A stretch of DNA of 5,541 nt, taken from positions 1 to 5,541 of the forward strand of contig JBJXFB010000173.1 of the NCBI GenBank assembly GCA_046155895.1, written 5' to 3'. Shown here one piece after another: positions 1-4,567 of the stretch. Every line of letters starts with the position of its first letter. The stretch's first letter is position 1. The notes beneath the pieces are model-generated. The model did not search any database and had not been told where the DNA came from. It was given only the letters and a program-made list of their open reading frames with translations. This stretch comes from DASYPQ01 sp046155895. Lineage in GTDB: Bacteria > Planctomycetota > UBA1135 > GCA-002686595. Made by a program: the position numbers and the translations under genes.

Positions 1-1089
1 CGGCTCACCGGTCAATTGGGTGAAGAGCTCCCGCGTGCGCTCGTCCAGCACGGCGGGCGCCTTGCCATAGGAGACACCGATGCGATCGAGGTACCACGTG
101 CGGGCGAACGCGAAGCCTACGAACAGGAGGAGGCTCCCCACCGCGAGGATCAGCGCCGCGCGCGGAGACAGCCGGCCCTTCACCTCGGCCGCCGCGACGA
201 CCTCCGGCGCCGGCGTCTGTCCGCGAGCGAGCGCCGCGGCGAGGGGATCGCCGCCCGGCATGCCGCGCGCCACCTCGAGCACGCTCGACGGCCGCTGCAA
301 CGGATCGCGGGCGAGGCAGCGCGTGAGCATCGCGTCGACCAGGGGCTCGACCTCGCTGAGCACGCTCGACGGTGGGCTCGGCGGCCCTTCTTCATGCTCG
401 CGCCGCAGCTCTTCGATCGTGCGCCCGCGCAGCGCCCGGCGACCGGTGTAGAGCTCGTAGAGCACGAGGCCGAGCGAGTACACCTCCGAGCGTTCGTCGA
501 CGGGCAGGCCCGCGAGCTGTTCGGGCGCCATGTACTGCGGCGTCCCGGCCAGGGCGCTCGCGTCGCGGGCTTGTGCGGAGACCGCCAACCCGAAGTCGGT
601 GAGCTTCACCCGCCCCTCGCCGTCGAGCATCACGTTGGCGGGCTTGAGGTCGCGGTGCAGCACGCCGCGCCGATGCGCCTCGGCGAGACCGGCGCAGATC
701 TGCTGGCCGATCTCGGCCGCCTTCTCGCGTGGCAATCGCCCGATGCGTCGTATGAGGCTTGCGAGGTCCTCGCCGTCGACGAACTCCATCGAGAGGAAGT
801 GGCGGCCCTGGACCTCACCGATGTCGTGCACGCGCGCGACGTTCGGATGCGTGACCTCGCGCGCGTGCCGCACCTCGGACCGAAAGCGCTCCAGCCCGCC
901 CTCGCGCTCGGCGAGATGCGGCGGCAGGAACTTGAGCGCGACTGGTTGGCCGAGAACGAGGTCGTCAGCAAGGTAGACCTGCCCCATCCCTCCCTCGCCG
1001 ACGAGGGCGATCACGCGATAGCGGCCGATCAGGATCTCGCCCGGGGAGAAGTCTCCTTCGAAGGAAGAGCTGGCGGGCTTGGAGGGCAT
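1..1089 (-). CDS. Hanks-type Ser/Thr protein kinase, membrane-anchored, C-terminus beyond window edge
   Basis: The frame is open from ATG at 1089 to the left edge, giving 363 residues. It should phosphorylate Ser/Thr on target proteins from the cytoplasmic face of the inner membrane. Visible motifs: Gly-rich loop GEGGMGQV (31-38), VALK lysine K53, C-helix glutamate E72, catalytic loop HRDLKPAN (145-152), DFG (165-167), GTPQYMAPEQ (182-191), and a subdomain XI arginine in DPLQRP (262-267). One transmembrane helix spans about 311-329, followed by an extracytoplasmic part that leaves the window. The subdomain IX aspartate, normally RSD[IV]YSLG, is glutamate here (E202). The family assignment is firm; substrate and sensory role are unknown. 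No clear Shine-Dalgarno precedes ATG 1089. An in-frame ATG at 1164 would add 25 residues of poor kinase-like composition, so I prefer 1089. It is transcribed leftward, away from the repeat region. Confidence 0.95.
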   Translation of the reverse strand, partial: MPSKPASSSFEGDFSPGEILIGRYRVIALVGEGGMGQVYLADDLVLGQPVALKFLPPHLAEREGGLERFRSEVRHAREVTHPNVARVHDIGEVQGRHFLSMEFVDGEDLASLIRRIGRLPREKAAEIGQQICAGLAEAHRRGVLHRDLKPANVMLDGEGRVKLTDFGLAVSAQARDASALAGTPQYMAPEQLAGLPVDERSEVYSLGLVLYELYTGRRALRGRTIEELRREHEEGPPSPPSSVLSEVEPLVDAMLTRCLARDPLQRPSSVLEVARGMPGGDPLAAALARGQTPAPEVVAAAEVKGRLSPRAALILAVGSLLLFVGFAFARTWYLDRIGVSYGKAPAVLDERTRELFTQLTGEP

Positions 1090-1410
1090 TGGTGCGGAAC
1101 GATAGCAGCGCCCACCGTACCCGGTCGCTACCCGGCTCGCCGCGATCTCGCCCCGCTTCGGCATCGCATCCCGGACGTGAGGAGTCGCCGTTGAAGTCCC
1201 GCCTGTCAGGCGCTCGCCTACCGCGAACGTGCTTCATGCACTGAGCGATCCCGCCTTCGCTGCCCGGGCTGAAGCAGGACGCGGGACGGCTTGAGCGGGG
1301 TCGGGTGGCATGGGTTGGTCCAACCCTCCGTTCGCGCGTGCGAATGAGCGCGACCCTTACGCGGATCGTGACAGCGGCGTGCACGCAGAACCCGCGCACA
1401 CGCAAAGGTT
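1090..1410. other. Gene-free stretch between kinase start and tRNA fragment
   Basis: I see no credible gene here. The open frames crossing it are Arg/Pro-rich and unlike any family. It should carry the kinase promoter on the minus strand; TATCGT just upstream of ATG 1089 is a weak -10 candidate with no good -35 partner. It also holds the two palindromes listed separately and a 10-bp palindrome GCGTGCACGC at 1377-1386. Confidence 0.6.
1312..1344. repeat. Two adjacent short inverted repeats
   Basis: GGGTTGG at 1312-1318 and CCAACCC at 1320-1326 form a perfect 7-bp inverted repeat around one central base. Four bases on, TTCGC (1331-1335) and GCGAA (1340-1344) form a 5-bp inverted repeat around four bases. 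The one-base spacer of the first favours a dimeric DNA-binding site over an RNA hairpin. It lies about 220 bp upstream of the kinase start and could be an operator, or debris downstream of the old tRNA gene. The function is not shown. Confidence 0.4.
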
Positions 1411-1462
1411 TGGAGCGGGCGACGGGGTGCGAACCCGCGACATTCAGCTTGGGAAGCTGAGG
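1411..1462 (-). pseudogene. 3' fragment of tRNA-Gly(CCC); candidate attachment-site scar
   Basis: On the minus strand this reads as the 3' part of a tRNA-Gly. The anticodon stem TCAGC/GCTGA (1456-1460 with 1444-1448) closes the 7-base loop TTCCCAA, giving anticodon CCC after U33. A five-base variable loop follows, then a T-arm with stem GCGGG/CCCGT (one G-U pair) and loop TTCGCAC. The acceptor 3' strand CGCCCGC, discriminator T and encoded CCA end at 1411. The D-arm and proper 5' acceptor strand are absent: no G18-G19, and position 8 is not U. Position 58, almost invariably A, appears to be C, which also suggests it is not functional. Loss of the 5' half with a clean 3' half is the classic footprint left where an element integrated into a tRNA gene. 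An intact tRNA-Gly would then lie outside this window. Confidence 0.8.
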
Positions 1463-1477
1463 CAAGGCTGACATTCG

Positions 1478-1581
1478 TTGTCCGCTCCTGACCGGTCCTG
1501 TCCGCAGTTGGCCGCGATTGTCCGCTCCTGTCCACTTGGCGAGGCGGACAGGAGCGGACAAAACCAATCAGGAGCGGACCA
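1478..1581. repeat. Cluster of four 13-bp motif copies beside the tRNA fragment
   Basis: The motif TTGTCCGCTCCTG occurs at 1478-1490 and 1518-1530. Its reverse complement CAGGAGCGGACAA occurs at 1549-1561, and as CAGGAGCGGACCA (one mismatch) at 1569-1581. A partial relative, TCCTGTCCGC, sits at 1496-1505. Centre-to-centre distances of the four main copies are 40, 31 and 20 bp, near multiples of a helical turn. Such arrays bind proteins cooperatively, as at integrase arm sites, replication iterons or repressor operators. Direct contact with the tRNA fragment makes integrase arm sites the most natural guess, but no integrase gene is visible here. Confidence 0.75.
1518..1561. repeat. 16-bp perfect inverted repeat with 12-base loop
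   Basis: TTGTCCGCTCCTGTCC (1518-1533) and its exact reverse complement GGACAGGAGCGGACAA (1546-1561) flank the 12 bases 1534-1545. It is the centre of the repeat cluster. On the plus strand it is followed by a short AAAA run at 1560-1563, so an RNA hairpin could act as a weak terminator. The presence of further motif copies outside the hairpin argues for a DNA-level binding site instead. Confidence 0.8.
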
Positions 1582-1906
1582 GGAAGGTGGCGCATCGTTG
1601 CCAGAAGGCACCTCGGAGGGCCTCCGCCGAGCGAGGAGGAGGGGGTTCAGAGATCTGGCAGGCCGGGTCCGAGGGAGGCGGCCGGCACCGGGCGTCGCGG
1701 GTGGAACCTCCTCCCGAACGGGCTCCGAGAACCGACATCTTGTCCTTAGGATCGCGGGGCCCTCGTCGTCTAGGTTTCCGCCGGGCGGTCAAGCCGCGTC
1801 CATCCCGGTCGCCGACCGACTGCGTGATCTCGATCCCAGACCGGTTGTCATCACAATCCTGCTTCCTCAACTCGCCGCCATGCCCCTCGCCTGCATCTAG
1901 TCTCGG
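1582..1906. other. Gene-free stretch right of the repeat cluster
   Basis: No gene can be supported. Plus-strand frames run through it (for example 1478-1900), but they start inside the repeat cluster, are rich in Arg, Ser, Gly and Pro, and match no family I know. There are no RNA genes and no notable repeats beyond short purine-rich runs near 1636-1650. Confidence 0.5.
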
Positions 1907-1954
1907 GGCCTCCGATGGAGACGTGGAACTCGTGACAGGTGGGTGGCGCAACAC
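1907..1954. repeat. Degenerate dispersed repeat, copy 1
   Basis: This stretch of about 48 bases aligns with 2106-2154 at roughly three quarters identity and one single-base gap. Shared blocks include GGAGAC, TGGA, CTC, GGTGGCG-like sequence and CAACAC. Translated on the plus strand the copies read DGDVELVTGGWR and DGDLELMVEGWR; on the minus strand they read CHEFHVSIGG and YHELQVSVGG. Which strand was coding, if either, is unclear. Confidence 0.55.
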
Positions 1955-2105
1955 CCTCGTCCCCACTCGAGGTTGGCGCTCGGGAAGGATGCATGGACTC
2001 CAGCGATGCAGGCGAACATCCTCGACCGACCGCTCTCGTTCAGAGAGATCTTCAATTGGGTGCCGCCGCCCACGCGGAAGCGTCGAACGATGGACTTCAG
2101 GACGC
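1955..2105. other. Spacer between repeat copies 1 and 2
   Basis: This stretch holds a small inverted repeat CTCTC/GAGAG around GTTCA at 2033-2047. On the minus strand an open frame from ATG 2166 to a stop at 1897 (89 codons) crosses it. That frame has fairly high GC at third positions (about four fifths over its first 68 codons) and a balanced composition over its first 60 residues or so. No family is recognised and I do not call it a gene. Confidence 0.35.
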
Positions 2106-2172
2106 GGCCCCCGACGGAGACTTGGAGCTCATGGTAGAGGGATGGCGTCAACACTTGATGCAACATGCACCC
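2106..2172. repeat. Degenerate dispersed repeat, copy 2 (left boundary of barrel-gene segment)
   Basis: The left part (2106-2154) matches copy 1. The right part (2148-2171) matches copy 3 in 21 of 24 positions, with core ACACTTGATGCARCATGC. Copy 2 therefore contains both halves of the family, while copies 1 and 3 each keep one half. On the minus strand the right part begins an open frame reading MLHQV, as does copy 3. Confidence 0.6.
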
Positions 2173-2329
2173 GCATCTTTCGCCCCAAGCGCTAGCGTGA
2201 GGGCGGACCTGCGCTAGACTCCCGCCACAGACGGCTCACCGGTGGCCACGCGCTCCGGCAGATCCCGGTCCAGCCCGCTCGACGCGCCCGCGCGTCCCCC
2301 GGCGCGGCGAACCCTCCGGAGTGTCCACG
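2173..2329 (+). promoter_or_regulatory. Upstream region of the barrel gene with weak promoter candidate
   Basis: TAGACT at 2215-2220, preceded by GCGC, is a plausible -10 box. No good -35 lies at the expected spacing, where 2192-2197 reads CTAGCG. GCGCTAG occurs twice (2190-2196 and 2212-2218). The likely 5' leader of about 100 bases is GC-rich and ends with the Shine-Dalgarno GGAG at 2318-2321. The transcription start is a guess. Confidence 0.3.
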
Positions 2330-2968
2330 ATGACCCTGCTCTCGACCCTGCTGCTGGCCGCCCTCCACCCCGCCCCGGTCCAGCCTGTGGTCCTCGACCC
2401 CGTCGCGGCGGCGATCGCGCCGCTGCCGATGGTCTTGCGAGGCACGACCCACGACCGCAACTTCGATTACACCTACGCCGAGCTCAACTACCGGGGGGTC
2501 CACGTCGAAGACACCGAGGCGCATACGGACGGCCCGCAGCTACGCGGCTCCTATGCGTTCGACGGCGTCGACAACGAGTTCCTGCGCAGCGTCTTCGTCT
2601 TCGGCAGCTGGAGCAACCTCGGGGACGACTTCGATTTCGACGAGTTCGAGATCGGAGCGGGATACGTGCACCCGATCAGCGACAAGCTCGACCTGGTCGG
2701 CACTGTCTCGCTGCTGCGCCAGGAGATCGACGCCGGCTCCGCGGACGACGACGAAACCGGCTTCGAGCTCACCGGCGGCGGCCGCATGTGGGTCGCCGAG
2801 CAGGTCGAGCTCAACGGCCGCTTGGCCTACCGCGACGTGTTCGAGGACGACTTCGCGATCGTCATCGGCGGGCGCTACCACGCGAACGATCAGCTCAGCT
2901 TCGGCGCCGACACCGAGTTCGGCGGCGACGTCGCCGAGATCCGCCTCGGCGCCCGCTGGCAGTTCTGA
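2330..2968 (+). CDS. Small outer-membrane beta-barrel protein
   Basis: This 212-residue protein has a Sec-type signal: a hydrophobic stretch at 2-12 (TLLSTLLLAAL), then a Pro/Ala-rich region, with cleavage somewhere around 15-30. The mature part alternates polar and hydrophobic residues in about ten candidate strands (roughly 46-57, 69-77, 84-94, 104-114, 119-132, 143-154, 158-168, 174-184, 187-196, 202-212). It ends in IRLGARWQF, an aromatic-terminated beta-signal of the kind recognised by the Bam machinery. An 8- or 10-stranded barrel in the outer membrane is the best call; no transported substrate can be inferred. The loops are strikingly acidic (98-107 and 134-142). I chose ATG 2330 because GGAG at 2318-2321 sits eight bases before it; GTG 2321 would overlap that site and add three residues. 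The gene stands alone, convergent with Fic, inside a segment bracketed by a direct repeat. Confidence 0.85.
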   Translation: MTLLSTLLLAALHPAPVQPVVLDPVAAAIAPLPMVLRGTTHDRNFDYTYAELNYRGVHVEDTEAHTDGPQLRGSYAFDGVDNEFLRSVFVFGSWSNLGDDFDFDEFEIGAGYVHPISDKLDLVGTVSLLRQEIDAGSADDDETGFELTGGGRMWVAEQVELNGRLAYRDVFEDDFAIVIGGRYHANDQLSFGADTEFGGDVAEIRLGARWQF

Positions 2969-3002
2969 GGCGCCCCGCGCGGCATCGAGCGAACGTCGAG
3001 CC

Positions 3003-3047
3003 CCGCGGTCCGGCGCTCGCGTCGTTCCCGGATCTCCCGGACCGCGG
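3003..3047. terminator. GC-rich hairpin between convergent genes
   Basis: CCGCGGTCCGG (3003-3013) and CCGGACCGCGG (3037-3047) are an 11-bp perfect inverted repeat around 23 bases. It lies 34 bases past the barrel gene's stop and 116 bases past the Fic stop, so it could end transcription from both sides. There is no U-tract on either strand and the loop is long, so intrinsic termination is uncertain. Confidence 0.4.
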
Positions 3048-3117
3048 CGTGCCGACAGGCCGCGCGCCACTCATCGCAGCAGATCGACGTCGTTCTGCCG
3101 TCAGTCACCCCCATGCC

Positions 3118-3154
3118 GTGGAGGCGCGCCTCGACACTTGATGCAGCATGCGCC
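3118..3154. repeat. Degenerate dispersed repeat, copy 3 (right boundary of barrel-gene segment)
   Basis: Positions 3131-3154 match 2148-2171 in 21 of 24 bases in the same orientation, 983 bp away. Similarity continues weakly leftward to about 3118 (GTGGAGG against GTAGAGG). It ends nine bases beyond the Fic stop codon. With copy 2 it brackets the barrel gene and its leader. Confidence 0.65.
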
Positions 3155-3163
3155 GCTTCGAGG

Positions 3164-4339
3164 TCAGCGGCGTGGCGGAGTGGTCGTGCCTTCGTTCAGC
3201 ACCTCGAGGTAGCGGTCGTATCCGAAGACGCGGCCGCGCTGCTTGCCTGTTCGTTCGCGGACGATGCCAGCGGTCTCGAGGCTCTTCATCACCGCGGTCA
3301 CGGTCGGCACGGTCAGGCCCGTGCGAGCCTTCGCGGTGGTGATGGTCTGGATCGGGTGCTGTTGGAGCGCGTAGTGCACGCGCAGTGCGGAGCCCGAGAT
3401 GCGGCCCAACGCCCCGATGCTCTCGCGGTCCTCCTTGAAGATCTGCGCGAGTTGCCGTGCCGTAGCGACTGCGCCTTCGGCCGTCTCCTTCACGCCGCGC
3501 ATGAAGAACGAGATCCACGCTTCCCAGTCGCCGTCGGTGCGAACGCGCTGGAGCAGCTCGTAGTAGGTCTTGCGCTTCGTCTTGAAGTACAGGCTCAGGT
3601 AGAGCAGCGGCTCGCGGAGCACGCCCTCGGACACGAGGAGCAGCGTGATGAGCAGGCGACCGAGACGGCCGTTGCCGTCGAGGAACGGGTGGATCGTCTC
3701 GAACTGGACGTGCGCTAGCGCGGCCTTGAGCAGGACGGGAGTGTGCTCCGACTTGTCGTGCAGGAAGTTCTCCAGCTCGGCCATGCACTTGAGCACCTTG
3801 TCCGGCGGCGGCGGAACGAACGTCGCCACGCCGGGGCGCGCTCCGCCAATCCAGTTTTGCGAAGTGCGGAATTCGCCGGGCTGCTTCTTGCTGCCACGTC
3901 CCTGCGCGAGCAGCTCGCCGTGCACCTCTCGAAACAGCCGGTTGGAGATCGGGAAGCCGCCGCGCACGCGCTTCACGCCGTGCTCGAGCGCGCGGACGTA
4001 GTTCGAGACCTCGCGGACGTCGTCGAAGGGCACGCCGGGTGCTTCCTCGATCTCGAAGAGCAGGAGGTCGGAGAGCGACGACTGCGTGCCCTCGATCTGC
4101 GAGGAGAGCACGGCCTCCTTGCGCACGAAGGTGTAGAGGAACAGCCGCGTGTCGGGCAGCAGGCTCGAGACGCTGTCGAGGCGCCCCAGGGCGAGGAGCG
4201 CCTGGTCGATCTCCTCGCGCAGGGCCGTGTCGATGACGAGCGCCGGGCTCGGCGGCAGCGCCGCGGGGACGAACGCCCGCACCGTCTCGCCGCCGAAGGA
4301 CGGCACGCGCGGGTAGGTGCCTGTGGGGCCGCGCTTCAC
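3164..4339 (-). CDS. Fic-family protein adenylyltransferase with N-terminal inhibitory motif and C-terminal winged helix
   Basis: Fic enzymes transfer AMP from ATP to a hydroxyl of a target protein in the cytoplasm. From GTG 4339 the protein has 391 residues. Order of parts: Fic N-terminal domain with the inhibitory helix SSQIEG (79-84; S79, E83 and G84 fit [ST]xxxE[GN], so class II autoinhibition); substrate-binding flap FVPPPP (174-179); complete catalytic motif HPFLDGNGRLGR (217-228) with H217 and R228; helical region 229-300; winged-helix domain about 315-380. All key residues are present, so it should be active once relieved of inhibition. Length and plan fit the family that includes the Shewanella oneidensis Fic protein. 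I chose GTG 4339 because GGGAG lies seven bases upstream and MKRGPTGTY is the usual beginning of relatives. ATG 4411 is in frame, would add 24 residues, and lies inside a probable promoter. The target is unknown and no antitoxin partner is adjacent. Confidence 0.95.
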   Translation of the reverse strand: MKRGPTGTYPRVPSFGGETVRAFVPAALPPSPALVIDTALREEIDQALLALGRLDSVSSLLPDTRLFLYTFVRKEAVLSSQIEGTQSSLSDLLLFEIEEAPGVPFDDVREVSNYVRALEHGVKRVRGGFPISNRLFREVHGELLAQGRGSKKQPGEFRTSQNWIGGARPGVATFVPPPPDKVLKCMAELENFLHDKSEHTPVLLKAALAHVQFETIHPFLDGNGRLGRLLITLLLVSEGVLREPLLYLSLYFKTKRKTYYELLQRVRTDGDWEAWISFFMRGVKETAEGAVATARQLAQIFKEDRESIGALGRISGSALRVHYALQQHPIQTITTAKARTGLTVPTVTAVMKSLETAGIVRERTGKQRGRVFGYDRYLEVLNEGTTTPPRR

Positions 4340-4387
4340 GGCGCGACTCCCGTGTGCAAAGTTCTTTCGTACGGCGGCGCGCTGTTC

Positions 4388-4407
4388 AAGGTTCAGCCTC
4401 GAACCTT
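4388..4407. promoter_or_regulatory. Inverted repeat, probable operator of the Fic gene
   Basis: AAGGTTC (4388-4394) and GAACCTT (4401-4407) are a perfect 7-bp inverted repeat around six bases. It starts 49 bases upstream of the Fic GTG and directly follows the predicted -10 box. A protein bound here would cover the transcription start. The winged helix of Fic itself is a candidate ligand, but this is inference. An RNA hairpin in the leader is the alternative. Confidence 0.5.
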
Positions 4408-4435
4408 TCATAACGGACCCAACGGCGCCCGTCCA
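4407..4435 (-). promoter_or_regulatory. Candidate sigma-70-like promoter for the Fic gene
   Basis: On the minus strand TGGACG (4435-4430) matches four of six consensus -35 bases. It is followed after 17 bases by TATGAA (4412-4407), which matches four of six -10 bases. Transcription would begin near 4400, inside the inverted repeat, giving a leader of about 60 bases with a Shine-Dalgarno before GTG 4339. This supports the shorter Fic start, since the alternative ATG overlaps the -10 box. Confidence 0.4.
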
Positions 4436-4516
4436 GTGGGTCGTCCGGCCTGCTCCCGGTGGGGAGTGCCCGCGGCCCGCGGCTCCGTCGGGGCGTTCCG
4501 GTCACCGCCGAACAGC

Positions 4517-4553
4517 GAACGGCCGGACCCCGCAAGGCGGAGCCCGGCCGTTC
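4517..4553 (-). terminator. Long hairpin after the phytase-like gene
   Basis: GAACGGCCGG (4517-4526) pairs with CCGGCCGTTC (4544-4553). The inner bases extend the pairing to a stem of about 17 bp with a three-base loop, including two G-U pairs on the minus-strand transcript. It begins 14 bases after the stop codon at 4568 and precedes the Fic promoter, which is where a terminator is expected. No U-tract follows, as is common in GC-rich genomes. It suggests Fic is not cotranscribed with the upstream gene. Confidence 0.7.
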
Positions 4554-4567
4554 CGAGTCGAGTCAGG

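Noticed and set aside
16..1194. A 392-codon plus-strand open frame opposite the kinase
   Set aside because: It is a typical antisense shadow in GC-rich DNA: Arg/Ala/His-rich, no domain, and exactly opposite a kinase with every catalytic motif.
965..1567. A 200-codon minus-strand open frame containing LNVAGSHPVARS
   Set aside because: That string is the well-known false translation of a tRNA T-arm and 3' end. The frame crosses the tRNA fragment, the repeat array and the start of the kinase in the wrong frame.
1411..1581. CRISPR array
   Set aside because: The repeats are only 13 bp, lie in both orientations with unequal spacing, and no cas gene is present.
1897..2166. An 89-codon minus-strand frame beginning MLHQV as a real gene
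   Set aside because: Composition is plausible, but there is no clear Shine-Dalgarno, no recognised family, and both ends fall in degenerate repeats. It is reported as a possible remnant only.
1..2243. CGGCTCACCGGT at 1-12 and again at 2232-2243, and TCAATTGGGTG at 12-22 and near 2052
   Set aside because: Matches of 11-12 bases are expected by chance in 5.5 kb of GC-rich DNA, one copy of each is inside kinase coding sequence, and the order is not preserved.
2242..3141. A 299-codon plus-strand frame overlapping the barrel gene
   Set aside because: It is extremely Arg/Pro-rich and its reading frame is a shadow of the barrel gene, which has a signal peptide, Shine-Dalgarno and beta-signal.
2148..3154. 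Integron cassette with attC sites
   Set aside because: No GTTRRRY core or paired L/R boxes are found at the repeats, and there is no integron integrase in the window.
3105..3788. A 227-codon minus-strand frame within the Fic gene
   Set aside because: It is a frame-shifted shadow of Fic, rich in Arg, His and Pro.
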